From contig NZ_CP102355.1 of NCBI RefSeq assembly GCF_009696685.2, positions 372,001 to 436,000 on the forward strand: a stretch of DNA of 64,000 nt, given 5' to 3'. The notes below the pieces were generated by a model. That model was not told the DNA's origin and searched no databases. It was given only the letters and a program-made list of their open reading frames with translations. Every line of letters begins with the position of its first letter. The first letter of the stretch is position 1. Both the position numbers and the translations under genes were made by a program. The stretch comes from Paracoccus sp. SMMA_5_TC. GTDB lineage: Bacteria > Pseudomonadota > Alphaproteobacteria > Rhodobacterales > Rhodobacteraceae. Shown here piece by piece: positions 45,201-53,924 of this stretch.

Positions 45201-46229
45201 CGCGGCTTCGACCGCATCGGCGGCGGCGTCCAGGTCGTCCAGATCGGCCAGGGGCAGGATGCGGCCCCTGCCGTGGTCGTGGCGGGCGCGGTGCTTTTCA
45301 TAGCGCGGATCGTAATGCGCGCACATCAACCCCATGGCCAGGGCATGGAAATCGCCCGCCTCGGCCAGCCGCAGCCAGTCGGCGATGCGCTCGGCCGGGT
45401 GCAGGGGGCGCAGACTGGAAATGATCGCCGCCAGCCGCGCCGGATCGGCGCCGGCATCGGCATAGCTGCGCGCCGTATAGGCGGCACGCGCCGCCGCCGG
45501 GACCGACAGATGCAATCGCGGCGCGGCGATCATCGCCCGCCAGATGCCTTGCGGCAGGTTGAGATTGCCGATGCGGGAACTCTCGGCCTCGACCAGCAGC
45601 GGCCGGCTCGGGTCCAGCGCCTCGAGCGCCATGGCGAGGCGGCTTTCAAACAGCTTCTGCGGCGGCTGACCCCCCGGACGGGCACCGAACAGACTGCCGC
45701 GGTGATTGGCCAGCCCCTCAAGGTCGATGACCTGATGACCGCGCGCCGCCAGCCGGGCGAGGATTTCAGTCTTGCCGCTGCCGGTATTCCCGTCCAGCAC
45801 GATGACCGGCGCGGGCGGATGCGCCGCCAGCCGCGCGACGACCAGGGCCCGCCAGCCCTTGTAGCCGCCTTGCAGCCGGGCGACCCGCCAGCCGATCTGG
45901 GCCAGAATGGTGGCAAAGGCGCCCGAGCGCTGACCGCCCCGCCAGCAATAGACCAGCGGCCGCCAGCTGCCGTCAAAGCCGGCCAGCGGGCCCGCGATGT
46001 GGCGCGCGGCATTGGCGGCCAGCAACGCGCCCCCCAGCTTGCGGGCATCGAAGGGCGAGACCTGCTTGTAGATCGTCCCCACCCGGGCGCGTTCTTCATC
46101 CGACAACACCGGCAGGTTGATCGCACCCGGCAGGTGATCCAGCGCATATTCCGCCGGCGAGCGGGTGTCGATGATGGTGTCGAACCCGGTCAGGGCCGCA
46201 TCCGACAGAGATGTCAGCCGGATATCCAA
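45177..46229 (-). CDS. mnmH: tRNA 2-selenouridine synthase
   Basis: A 350-residue protein with an N-terminal rhodanese domain (DTRSPAEYALDHLPGAINLP and active-site Cys95 in YCWRGGQRSG) and a C-terminal P-loop domain (GNTGSGKT at residues 147-154). It swaps sulfur for selenium at the wobble uridine of some tRNAs, using selenophosphate and a geranylated intermediate. The selenophosphate donor SelD would be encoded elsewhere. It converges with the purine nucleoside phosphorylase gene, overlapping by 24 bases, and is next to the L,D-transpeptidase gene on the same strand. Confidence 0.92.
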   Translation of the reverse strand: MDIRLTSLSDAALTGFDTIIDTRSPAEYALDHLPGAINLPVLSDEERARVGTIYKQVSPFDARKLGGALLAANAARHIAGPLAGFDGSWRPLVYCWRGGQRSGAFATILAQIGWRVARLQGGYKGWRALVVARLAAHPPAPVIVLDGNTGSGKTEILARLAARGHQVIDLEGLANHRGSLFGARPGGQPPQKLFESRLAMALEALDPSRPLLVEAESSRIGNLNLPQGIWRAMIAAPRLHLSVPAAARAAYTARSYADAGADPARLAAIISSLRPLHPAERIADWLRLAEAGDFHALAMGLMCAHYDPRYEKHRARHDHGRGRILPLADLDDLDAAADAVEAALAAQEPA

Positions 46230-46246
46230 ATCAGCCGTTTATCCGA

Positions 46247-46834
46247 TCAGTAGACATAGACCGGAGTGCCGATCGGCACCTGCTCATACAGATCCATCAC
46301 CGCCTCGTTGCGCATGCGGATGCAGCCGTTCGAGACGGCGCGGCCGATGGAATTGGGCTCGGTGGTGCCGTGGATGCGGATGGCCGTGTCATTGCCGCGT
46401 GCATCATACAGATACAGCGCCCGCGCCCCCAGGGGGTTGTTGGGCCCACCCGGCATGCCATCGGCCCATTTCCCGTATTGCTCGGGCTTGCGCTTGATCA
46501 TCGCAGGCGTGGGGGTCCAGCTGGGCCATTCGGTCTTGCGCCCGACGGTGGCGCGACCTTTCCAGACCAGTTCGTCGCGGCCGACGGCCACGCCATAGCG
46601 CACTGCCCGACCCGGCGCGATGACGTGATACAGGAAGAAGTCCTTCGAGACGACGACGATGCTGCCCACCTCGAAATCGGGGCGGATCGCCACCTCGGTG
46701 GGGGCATAGGGGTCGCGCTTGGCCTGCGGCTTGGCGACGGGCGCTGCGGGCATGGCCCGGTCCTGCGCCAGCGCCAGCGAGGGCGCGGCAGCCAGCAGGG
46801 CGGACAGCATCAGCATCTGGCGGCGTTTCATCAT
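46247..46834 (-). CDS. L,D-transpeptidase (YkuD family), exported
   Basis: A 195-residue protein with a signal peptide (MMKRRQMLML, hydrophobic core, cleavage after ALA near residue 23) and a YkuD domain from about residue 55. The catalytic motif HGTTEPNSIGRAVSNGC gives His155 and nucleophile Cys171, followed by IRMRNEAVMDLYEQVPIGT. It makes L,D-crosslinks in peptidoglycan or attaches proteins to it in the periplasm. The domain is complete. It ends 17 bases before mnmH and is divergent from the copper ATPase region. Confidence 0.92.
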   Translation of the reverse strand: MMKRRQMLMLSALLAAAPSLALAQDRAMPAAPVAKPQAKRDPYAPTEVAIRPDFEVGSIVVVSKDFFLYHVIAPGRAVRYGVAVGRDELVWKGRATVGRKTEWPSWTPTPAMIKRKPEQYGKWADGMPGGPNNPLGARALYLYDARGNDTAIRIHGTTEPNSIGRAVSNGCIRMRNEAVMDLYEQVPIGTPVYVY

Positions 46835-46964
46835 CTTGTCCCGAATTTCACTGCTCTTGTCCTAGCCGGTAAACGCTTGCCGGTCCGGGATCAACTCAAA
46901 GCGCCGTGACGCTGTTGAAAATGCGCCCGAACGTGCCTAGCTTGCATCGGGAAGGAGGCTTGCG
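46835..46964. other. Divergent intergenic region before the copper-ATPase group
   Basis: This stretch separates the L,D-transpeptidase start from the candidate ORF at 46965. It holds the candidate plus-strand promoter at 46915-46943. I looked for a CueR/HmrR-type operator (long-spacer promoter with a CTTCC/GGAAG dyad) and do not see one. Confidence 0.5.
46915..46943 (+). promoter_or_regulatory. Candidate promoter of the Cys/His-rich ORF and copper ATPase
   Basis: TTGAAA (46915-46920), a 17-base spacer and TAGCTT (46938-46943), about 22 bases before the ATG at 46965. Spacing is normal rather than the 19-20 bp of MerR-family controlled metal promoters. Confidence 0.35.
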
Positions 46965-47201
46965 ATGGCCTGTCCCCACAGCCCTGCATCTTTTCGCCCC
47001 CGCCGGGCGGCCGTGCGTCCCGCGCATCTGTGCCGCGGCCGCGGTGATCGGGCCTGCAGGTGCCACATGCGGGCGCGTCCGCATCTGGCGCTGGCTAGCG
47101 GACCGTCGCCCTGGGAACAGGCACGGCGCAGCTGCGCGGGGCGGCATCAGGCCCTGCAGGCCCTGCCCCACGTCCCGCAAGCGCCACCCTGCCCTGTCTG
47201 A
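46965..47201 (+). CDS. Candidate Cys/His-rich leader protein upstream of the copper ATPase
   Basis: A 78-residue frame from ATG 46965 to TGA at 47201, with a very strong AAGGAGG six bases before the start. The product begins MACPHSPASF and contains six Cys (including a CRC pair) and several His, plus many Pro and Arg; it has no signal peptide or membrane helix. It ends 36 bases before the copper ATPase ATG. Codon third positions are less G+C-rich than in neighbours, so this may not be a conserved protein. A metal-binding peptide or a translated leader controlling the ATPase would fit; the Bordetella/Rhodobacter DUF2946 leaders (CruR, CutF) are a known analogy, not a match. Confidence 0.45.
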   Translation: MACPHSPASFRPRRAAVRPAHLCRGRGDRACRCHMRARPHLALASGPSPWEQARRSCAGRHQALQALPHVPQAPPCPV

Positions 47202-47237
47202 ATCGCGCCTTTACGCAATTCCGGCAGGACACAGAAC

Positions 47238-49664
47238 ATGACATATCCGAAAACCGCCGAAGTTTCCGTCACCGGCATGAGCTGCGCAGCCTGCGCCGGC
47301 CGGGTCGAAAAGACCCTGCGCGCCGTGCCAGGCGTGACCGAGCCGCGCGTCAACCTGGCCACCCATCGGGTGCGACTGCACCTGGCCAACGATCAGGTGC
47401 TGGCCGATGCCGTGGCCGCGCTGGAAAAGGCCGGCTATCCCGCAGCCGCTGAGCAGACCCCACTGACCGTGCAGGGGATGACCTGCGCCTCGTGCGTGGG
47501 GCGGGTCGAACGGGCGCTGACCGCCCTGCCGGGGGTCGATCGGGCGCAGGTCAACCTGGTCACCGCCACGGCCAGCGTGCATCACGGGCCGCAGGTGGCG
47601 CCCGATGACCTGATCCGCGCCGTGACCGCCGCCGGATACAAGGCCGAGCTGCAGCAGTCCGTCATGCCCGCGCTGCATGACCACGGTCAGGACGCGGCAC
47701 GGCTGCGGCGCGATTTCCTGATCGCGCTGGCGCTGACGCTGCCGGTGTTCGTGATCGAGATGGGCGGTCACCTGCTGCCCGCCTGGCACCACTGGCTGCA
47801 CGCGAGTCTTGGCCAGACCCGGCTGTGGTTGCTCGAGTTCGTGTTGACCTCGGCCGTGCTGCTGGGACCGGGGCGCGGGTTCTTTCGCCTGGGCCTGCCG
47901 GCGCTGTGGCGCGGTGCGCCGGAAATGAACAGCCTGGTGGCGCTGGGGGCGCTGGCCGCCTGGCTTTACTCGACCGTTGCCACCTTTGCCCCGCAGCTGC
48001 TGCCCGCCGAATCGCGCCATGTCTATTTCGAGGCAGCGGCGGTAATTGTCACCCTGATCCTGTTGGGCCGCTGGCTTGAGGCCCGGGCCAAGGGCCGGGC
48101 CGGACAGGCCATCCAGCGGCTGCTGGCCCTGACCCCCGATACCGCGCGCAGGCGCGGCGATCACGGCGTCGAGGTGGTTCCCGTGGCCAGCCTGCAACCG
48201 GGCGACCTGGTCGAACTGGCCCCCGGCGAGCGGGTGGCGGTCGACGGGGTGCTGGTCGAAGGCCGGGGCAGCATCGACGAATCGATGCTGACCGGCGAGC
48301 CGGTTCCCGTGGTCAAGGCGCCCGGCGACCCGGTCACCGGCGGCACCGTCAACGGCCCGGCGGCGCTGAGCTATCGCGTCACCGCCACCGGCAGCGACAC
48401 GGTGCTGGCGCGTATCGTGGCCATGGTCAACGATGCCCAGGCCACAAGATTGCCGGTGCAGGCGCTGGTGGACCGCATCACCGCGGTGTTCGTGCCGGTG
48501 GTGATCGGGCTGGCGCTGCTCAGCTTTGCCTTGTGGCTGCTGTTCGGCGGCACCCTGGGCCAGGCGCTGGTGGCGGCGATTTCGGTGCTGATCATCGCCT
48601 GCCCCTGCGCCATGGGTCTGGCGGTGCCGGTCTCGATCCTGGTGGGCACCGGCCGGGGGGCCGAGCTGGGGGTTCTGTTCCGGCGCGGCGACGCGCTGCA
48701 GCGCCTGGCGCAGGCGCGCATCGTCGGTTTTGACAAGACCGGCACCCTGACCCTGGGCCAGCCGGCGCTGACCGGGATCGCGGTGCAGGGCATGGCCGAG
48801 GATGAGGCGTTGCGCCTGGCCGCCGCGGCCGAGGCGCGTTCGGAGCACCCGCTGGCGGCGGCGGTGGTGGCGGCTGCACGGGCGCGCGGGCTGGAACTGC
48901 CCGCGGCGCAGGCGGTGACCGCGCGCGCCGGCCGCGGCCTGTCGGCCGAGGTCGAAGGCCACGCATTGCTGATCGGAAATGCCGCCGCCCTGCAGGATGC
49001 CGGCATTGCCGCCCAGCCCGGGCTGATCGGGCAGGCCGAAGGCTGGGCCGACGCCGGCGCCACGCCCGTCCATCTGGCCATCGATGGTCGGCATGTGGCG
49101 GCGCTGGCGCTGGCCGATCCGATCCGGCCGCAGGCGGCGGCTGCGGTGGCGGAACTGCACACCATGGGGCTGCGCACGGCGATGATTTCGGGGGATGTGC
49201 CGGCGACGGCGCAGGCGGTCGGGCGACAGCTGGGCATCGATCAGGTGACGGCCGGGGTGCTGCCCGACGGCAAGTTGCAGGCGATCCGCGACATGGGGCC
49301 GGGCACGGTCTTTGTCGGAGACGGTATCAATGACGCCCCGGCCCTGGCAGCGGCCGAAACCGGCATTGCCCTGGGCAGCGGCACCGATGTCGCCATCGAG
49401 GCGGCCGAGGTGGTGCTGGTCGGCGGCGATCCGCAGGGGGTGGCGCGCGCCATCCGGCTGTCGCGGCAGGTGATGCGCAACATCCGCCAGAACCTGTTCT
49501 GGGCCTTCGGCTATAATGTCGCCCTGATCCCGGTCGCGATGGGGGCGCTGGTGCCGCTGGGCGGGCCGCAGCTGTCGCCGATGCTGGGGGCGGGCGCGAT
49601 GGCGCTGTCCTCGGTCTTTGTAGTCAGCAATGCGCTGCGGTTGCGGCGGGCGGGCCAGGCATGA
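47238..49664 (+). CDS. copA: Copper(I)-exporting P1B-type ATPase
   Basis: An 808-residue membrane pump with two N-terminal heavy-metal domains (GMSCAACAGR, Cys16/Cys19; GMTCASCVGR, Cys83/Cys86), the actuator loop TGEPVPV, the CPC translocation motif at 455-457, the phosphorylated Asp499 in DKTGTLT, SEHPLA for nucleotide binding, and NLFWAFGYN plus MALSSVFVVSN in the last helices, as in Cu+ exporters. It exports copper from the cytosol. The ATG at 47238 has a modest GGCAGGA site. A candidate Cys/His-rich ORF lies just upstream; no cueR is in the window. Confidence 0.94.
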   Translation: MTYPKTAEVSVTGMSCAACAGRVEKTLRAVPGVTEPRVNLATHRVRLHLANDQVLADAVAALEKAGYPAAAEQTPLTVQGMTCASCVGRVERALTALPGVDRAQVNLVTATASVHHGPQVAPDDLIRAVTAAGYKAELQQSVMPALHDHGQDAARLRRDFLIALALTLPVFVIEMGGHLLPAWHHWLHASLGQTRLWLLEFVLTSAVLLGPGRGFFRLGLPALWRGAPEMNSLVALGALAAWLYSTVATFAPQLLPAESRHVYFEAAAVIVTLILLGRWLEARAKGRAGQAIQRLLALTPDTARRRGDHGVEVVPVASLQPGDLVELAPGERVAVDGVLVEGRGSIDESMLTGEPVPVVKAPGDPVTGGTVNGPAALSYRVTATGSDTVLARIVAMVNDAQATRLPVQALVDRITAVFVPVVIGLALLSFALWLLFGGTLGQALVAAISVLIIACPCAMGLAVPVSILVGTGRGAELGVLFRRGDALQRLAQARIVGFDKTGTLTLGQPALTGIAVQGMAEDEALRLAAAAEARSEHPLAAAVVAAARARGLELPAAQAVTARAGRGLSAEVEGHALLIGNAAALQDAGIAAQPGLIGQAEGWADAGATPVHLAIDGRHVAALALADPIRPQAAAAVAELHTMGLRTAMISGDVPATAQAVGRQLGIDQVTAGVLPDGKLQAIRDMGPGTVFVGDGINDAPALAAAETGIALGSGTDVAIEAAEVVLVGGDPQGVARAIRLSRQVMRNIRQNLFWAFGYNVALIPVAMGALVPLGGPQLSPMLGAGAMALSSVFVVSNALRLRRAGQA

Positions 49665-50401
49665 GGCTGCGGCGGCGCCTGATCGTGCTGATGCTGGCGC
49701 CGCTGCTGACGCTGGCGCCTGCCGTCGCGCTGGCCCAGGCGCCGGCGCCGCCGCTGCGGGTTCTGGTCTTTGGCGACAGCCTGACCGAAGGTTATGGCCT
49801 GCCCCGCAAGGACGGGCTGGTGCCGCAGTTGCAGGCCTGGCTGGACCGGCGCGGTCAGGATGCGACCGTGCTGAATGGCGGGCTTTCGGGCGACACCACC
49901 GCCGGCGGTCGGGTCAGGATCGGCTATTCCATCGCCCGGCACCGCCCCGATGCGGTTGTGGTCGAGCTGGGCGGCAACGATCTGCTGCTGGGCTTCGGCC
50001 CGGCGATGGTCGAGGACAACCTCGATTCCATCCTGACCCAGGCGGCGCGCCGCGACCGGCCGCTGTTGCTGGTGGGCATCGCCCTGCCCGACGCGGGCGC
50101 CAGGGATATCCCGGCCAGCGACAGCACCGAACGTGCGGCCTGGGCTGCGATCTGGCCGCGCCTGGCCGACCGCCACCGCGCATTGCTGCTGCCGAACCTG
50201 TTCCAGCCCCTATACGACGCGCCCGAGGATTATCGCGCCTATCTGCAGGCCGATGGCCTGCACCCATCCGCGCGTGGCGTGCGTGAAATCGTCGAAGTCC
50301 TGGGCCCCAAGGTCGAGGAACTGATCGCCGAAACCCGCCGGCGGCGCGCCCTGGCCGATGCCCAGCCGGAAACGGACCTCGACCCGGCCGACGGCGGATA
50401 G
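49661..50401 (+). CDS. SGNH/GDSL arylesterase or thioesterase, TesA-like, exported
   Basis: A 246-residue hydrolase with a signal peptide (MRLRRRLIVLMLAPLLTLAP, cleavage near ALA-QA) and the four SGNH blocks: FGDSLTEGYGL (Ser40), a Gly block in NGGLSGDTT, GGNDLLLG (Asn) and the Asp-x-x-His pair in DGLHPSARG. It is like TesA/arylesterase, acting on small esters or acyl-CoA in the periplasm. It starts in the ATGA overlap with the copper ATPase gene, so the two are coupled, though no functional link is evident. A C-terminal tail rich in Asp ends the protein. Confidence 0.9.
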   Translation: MRLRRRLIVLMLAPLLTLAPAVALAQAPAPPLRVLVFGDSLTEGYGLPRKDGLVPQLQAWLDRRGQDATVLNGGLSGDTTAGGRVRIGYSIARHRPDAVVVELGGNDLLLGFGPAMVEDNLDSILTQAARRDRPLLLVGIALPDAGARDIPASDSTERAAWAAIWPRLADRHRALLLPNLFQPLYDAPEDYRAYLQADGLHPSARGVREIVEVLGPKVEELIAETRRRRALADAQPETDLDPADGG

Positions 50402-50423
50402 CGCCCGGGACAATGCCAAACGC

Positions 50424-50449
50424 AAAAGCCCTGCCATTGCTGGCAGGGC
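50424..50449 (-). terminator. Rho-independent terminator of rpmB
   Basis: On the minus strand an 8-bp perfect stem (GCCCTGCC with GGCAGGGC, 50449-50442 and 50435-50428), a six-base loop and a TTTT tail. A second hairpin without T-run (ACCGGGCC/GGCCCGGT, 50464-50489) lies between it and the rpmB stop. Confidence 0.85.
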
Positions 50450-50504
50450 GGAATGCCACGGCGACCGGGCCCGAATCGAACGGCCCGGTGTCGTCAGCTT
50501 GCAA

Positions 50505-50780
50505 TCAGGCTTTCGCCAGCTCGCGCTTGATCTTCAACGCACGCTCGGACAGATCGGCGTCCTTGGCCTTGGCCAGGAAAGCATCCAGACCGCCACGGTG
50601 ATCGACCGAACGCAGCGCCGCGGCCGAAATGCGCAGCTGATAGCTGCGGCCCAGTTTTTCCGACAGCAGCGAGACTTCGTTCAGGTTCGGCAGAAACCGG
50701 CGACGCGTCTTGTTGTTGGCGTGAGAGACGTTGTTGCCGCTCATCGGGCCCTTGCCGGTCAGTTCGCAAACGCGCGACAT
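50505..50780 (-). CDS. rpmB: 50S ribosomal protein L28
   Basis: A 91-residue ribosomal protein beginning [20 protein letters not shown], followed by [17 protein letters not shown], the standard L28 signature. It lies in the large ribosomal subunit. A GGAACA-type site precedes the ATG and the gene has its own terminator at 50424-50449; the upstream 220 bases hold its promoter, though no clear hexamers stand out. No zinc-binding cysteine set beyond Cys5 is visible. Confidence 0.96.
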   Translation of the reverse strand: MSRVCELTGKGPMSGNNVSHANNKTRRRFLPNLNEVSLLSEKLGRSYQLRISAAALRSVDHRGGLDAFLAKAKDADLSERALKIKRELAKA

Positions 50781-51003
50781 GATCTTGTTCCTTCGATTCG
50801 ATCCAGGGCGGGCAAGGCCCGCAATATGAAAGGGCGCCGCGTGGCAGCGCCCGAAATCCGATGGCGGGGATACGCGCTGCGCGGCCGCGCGTCAAGTGCT
50901 TTTGCCCTGTCCAGCCTGTTCGCCGGACTGTTCACCCACCCAGGCCCAAGCGCATTGCCCTCGCGGCCTGCGATTTCGGACTGGCTCACCTGCCTGTCAA
51001 GGG

Positions 51004-52017
51004 TCAGGCGCCTTGTCCCGCCCCGGCCTGGCACAGCTCCGCCCCCGATTCGACCACGGTGTCCAGGCAAGCCAGCATCTGCGCCGCCGCGCGTGCCGGA
51101 TCGGTTTCGCCCCGGGCCACCGCATCGCCGATCTGTTGCAGCTTCTGGCGCATCGCCGGCGATTCAAGCCGCGCCAGCAGCCCGGCGCGCAATTCCGCCA
51201 GAAACCAGTGGCGCGCCTGTTCCGCACGGCGGCTGGCGAAATGCCCCTGCGCACGGCGCCAGTCGCCGAGGGCCGTCATCTCTTGCCAGGCGAGATCCAG
51301 CCCCTCGCCCGTCTGGGCCGAAACCGGCAGGGCCTTGGGAAACCCCGGCGGATCCTGGGGGCGCTTGCGCAAAAGCCGCAGCGCCCCGGCATAATCGGCA
51401 ACCGTGCGCAGCGCGGCTTCGCGCAGATCGCCGTCCGCCTTGTTGACCAGGATCAGATCGGCCATTTCCATGATGCCACGCTTGACCCCCTGCAACTCGT
51501 CGCCCCCCGCGGGGGCCAGCAGCAGCACGAACAGGTCCGACATCTCGGCAACCAGGGTTTCGGACTGGCCGACGCCGACCGTCTCGATCAGAACCAGATC
51601 GAAACCCGCCGCCTCGCACAGGCGCACCGTCTCGCGCGTGCGGCGCGCAACTCCGCCCAGTTCCGCGCGCGAGGGCGAGGGCCGGATGAAGGCGTTGGGA
51701 TCGCGGCTCAGCGTCTCCATCCGGGTCTTGTCGCCCAGGATCGACCCGCCCGAGCGCGCCGAGCTTGGATCGACCGCCAGCACGGCAACCCGCAGCCCCT
51801 GCCCGGTCAGCATCTTGCCGAAAGTCTCGATGAAGCTGGACTTGCCCACCCCCGGCGTCCCCGACAGGCCGATGCGCAACGCCTGGCGGGCCGGCAGTTC
51901 GGCCAGCAGCGCCACGGCACGGGCACGGTGGTCGGCGCGCGTGCTTTCGATCAGTGTGATGGCGCGCGACAGCGCCCGGCGGTTGCCCGCGATCAGCGGG
52001 GCAGTCAATTCGTCCAT
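51004..52017 (-). CDS. meaB: Methylmalonyl-CoA mutase-associated GTPase MeaB (ArgK family)
   Basis: A 337-residue P-loop GTPase that protects and reloads B12-dependent methylmalonyl-CoA or ethylmalonyl-CoA mutases. Walker A is GTPGVGKS at residues 53-60; [28 protein letters not shown] and VNKADGD (guanine-binding NKxD) follow. The C-terminal dimerisation arm is present. I take the ATG at 52017 ([16 protein letters not shown]); a longer start is possible at 52086. Substrate mutases are not in the window, but Mch and Mcl2 make a link to propionyl-CoA and ethylmalonyl-CoA metabolism sensible. Confidence 0.94.
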   Translation of the reverse strand: MDELTAPLIAGNRRALSRAITLIESTRADHRARAVALLAELPARQALRIGLSGTPGVGKSSFIETFGKMLTGQGLRVAVLAVDPSSARSGGSILGDKTRMETLSRDPNAFIRPSPSRAELGGVARRTRETVRLCEAAGFDLVLIETVGVGQSETLVAEMSDLFVLLLAPAGGDELQGVKRGIMEMADLILVNKADGDLREAALRTVADYAGALRLLRKRPQDPPGFPKALPVSAQTGEGLDLAWQEMTALGDWRRAQGHFASRRAEQARHWFLAELRAGLLARLESPAMRQKLQQIGDAVARGETDPARAAAQMLACLDTVVESGAELCQAGAGQGA

Positions 52018-52138
52018 CGTCCACGGCCCTGCAAGACATTTACGGCGGCTCGCCGCATCCTGTGGATAGGGGGCGCCGATGCGCATGTAAATCGCTGTCG
52101 CGATTGCGGGGCGGCGCGGGGGGCCTTAGGTTGCGGCC

Positions 52139-52498
52139 ATGATCGCACGTCGCACGGTTCTGGCGGGATTGGTGGCGCTGTCGGCGACGCGGGCGGCGGC
52201 GCGGGGGCAATTGCGTCTGCTGATGGTGCGTCGCGCGGGCTGCGTCTATTGCGCGCAATGGGACCGCCAGATCGGCCCGCATTACGCCAGCCACCCGCTG
52301 GGCCGGCAGGCGCCGCTGCTGTCGGTGGACCTCGACGGGCCCTATCCCGACGGGCTGGCGCTGGCGCGGCGCCCCTGGCTGACGCCCACATTCATCCTGC
52401 TGCAAGACGGGCTCGAGATTACCCGGGTCGAGGGCTATCCCGGCGCCGACCGTTTCTTTGCGGTGCTGGCCGACATGCTGGCGCTGGCGCGGGGCTGA
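52139..52498 (+). CDS. SoxS-like thioredoxin-fold protein, exported
   Basis: A 119-residue protein with a short signal peptide (MIARRTVLAGLVALSATRAA) and a thioredoxin-like domain with CVYC (Cys35, Cys38), then QWDRQIGPHYASHPLGRQAP, PTFILLQDGLEITRVEGYPG. It resembles the SoxS thioredoxin of the Paracoccus sulfur-oxidation cluster and similar orphan proteins. It should be a periplasmic disulfide reductase or isomerase-type partner, its client unknown. It is divergent from meaB and precedes serS by 62 bases. Confidence 0.8.
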   Translation: MIARRTVLAGLVALSATRAAARGQLRLLMVRRAGCVYCAQWDRQIGPHYASHPLGRQAPLLSVDLDGPYPDGLALARRPWLTPTFILLQDGLEITRVEGYPGADRFFAVLADMLALARG

Positions 52499-52560
52499 CA
52501 GGGTTTCCCCGCGCGCGGCTTTGCGCTATCGGATCGCCATAACCTTGCCGAGGGACGATC

Positions 52561-53853
52561 ATGCACGACATCCGCGCCATCCGCGAAAATCCCGCAGCCT
52601 TCGACGCAGCCCTGGCGCTGCGCAACCTGCCGGCCGCCTCGCCCGAGATCCTGTCGCTGGATGCCGACCGCCGTTCCCGCATCAGCGCCGCCGAGGCCGC
52701 CCAGGCCGAGCAGAACCGCGCCAGCAAGGAGGCGGGCGCCGCCAAGGGCCGCGGCGACGAGGCCGAATTTCAGCGCCTGCGCGCACTGGTCAGCGCCAAG
52801 AAGGACGAAACCGCCCGCCTGCAGGCCGAGGCCGCGGCGCTGGACGCGCAGCTGCGCGACCTGTTGCTGACCATCCCCAACCTGCCGCTGGACAGCGTGC
52901 CGCCGGGGCAGGACGAAAACGACAACGTCGAAATCCGCCGCTGGGGCCAGCCGCGCCAGATGGATTTCCAGCCGCGCGAACATTTCGACATTCCGGGCGT
53001 CAGACCCGGCATGGACTTTGAAACCGCCGCCAAGCTTTCGGGCAGCCGCTTCGTGCTGCTGTCGGGGGGTGTGGCACGCATCCATCGGGCCCTGGCGCAG
53101 TTCATGCTGGATCTGCACACCGCCGAACACGGCCTGGTCGAGACCTGGACCCCGGTGCTGGTGCTGTCCGAGATGATGGAGGGCACCGGCCAGCTGCCCA
53201 AATTCGGCGAGGACAGCTATCAGACCCGCGAAGGCTGGTGGCTGATCCCGACCGCCGAGGTGACATTGACCAATATCGTCAACGGCAGCCTTGTCGATCA
53301 CGAAACCCTGCCACGCCGCTATGTCGCCCACAGCCAGTGCTTCCGCTCCGAGGCGGGCAGCGCCGGGCGCGACACCGCCGGGATGCTGCGCCAGCACCAG
53401 TTCGAAAAGGTCGAGATGGTCTCGATCACCGACGCCGAGACCGGGATTGCCGAACATGCCCGCATGACCCGCTGCGCCGAGGCGGTGCTGGAGCGGCTGG
53501 ACCTGCCCTATCGCACCATTGTGCTGTGCGGCGGCGACATGGGCTTTGGCGCGCGCATCACCCACGACCTCGAGGTCTGGCTGCCCGGCCAGGGCAAGTA
53601 TCGCGAGATTTCCAGCGTCAGCTATTGCGGCGACTTCCAGGCCCGGCGGATGAACGCCCGCTATCGCCCCACGGGCGGCGGCAAGCCTGAATTCCTGCAT
53701 ACGCTGAACGGGTCCGGTCTGGCGGTCGGGCGGACGTTGATCGCGGTGCTGGAAAACGGTCAGCAGGCGGATGGCTCGGTCGATCTGCCGCCGGCGCTTC
53801 ATCCCTATCTGGGCGGCAGGACTCGGCTGGGCTCGGACGGCCAGCTGGCCTGA
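52561..53853 (+). CDS. serS: Serine-tRNA ligase
   Basis: This 430-residue class II synthetase starts with the two-helix tRNA-binding coiled coil (about residues 1-105, [20 protein letters not shown] onward) and has the catalytic core with [25 protein letters not shown] motif 1 region, [20 protein letters not shown] (motif 2) and the C-terminal motif 3 [16 protein letters not shown]. It charges tRNA-Ser (and tRNA-Sec). GGGACGATC precedes the ATG. Length and motifs are standard. It is followed by an unrelated membrane protein gene on the same strand. Confidence 0.97.
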   Translation: MHDIRAIRENPAAFDAALALRNLPAASPEILSLDADRRSRISAAEAAQAEQNRASKEAGAAKGRGDEAEFQRLRALVSAKKDETARLQAEAAALDAQLRDLLLTIPNLPLDSVPPGQDENDNVEIRRWGQPRQMDFQPREHFDIPGVRPGMDFETAAKLSGSRFVLLSGGVARIHRALAQFMLDLHTAEHGLVETWTPVLVLSEMMEGTGQLPKFGEDSYQTREGWWLIPTAEVTLTNIVNGSLVDHETLPRRYVAHSQCFRSEAGSAGRDTAGMLRQHQFEKVEMVSITDAETGIAEHARMTRCAEAVLERLDLPYRTIVLCGGDMGFGARITHDLEVWLPGQGKYREISSVSYCGDFQARRMNARYRPTGGGKPEFLHTLNGSGLAVGRTLIAVLENGQQADGSVDLPPALHPYLGGRTRLGSDGQLA

Positions 53854-53924
53854 GCGTCAGACCGGAAAACCGCCGGGTTGCAGATTGTGCGAAACCTCCG
53901 GCATCCGGCTCGCGTTTCCCGCGC

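Noticed and set aside
46835..46964. A CueR/HmrR operator in front of the copper ATPase genes.
   Set aside because: The candidate promoter has a 17-bp spacer and no dyad of the expected type, so I do not claim it.
46896..47180. A 94-codon minus-strand frame in the gap before the copper ATPase gene.
   Set aside because: It has no ribosome-binding site, runs against the stronger plus-strand ORF and looks like random high-GC sequence.
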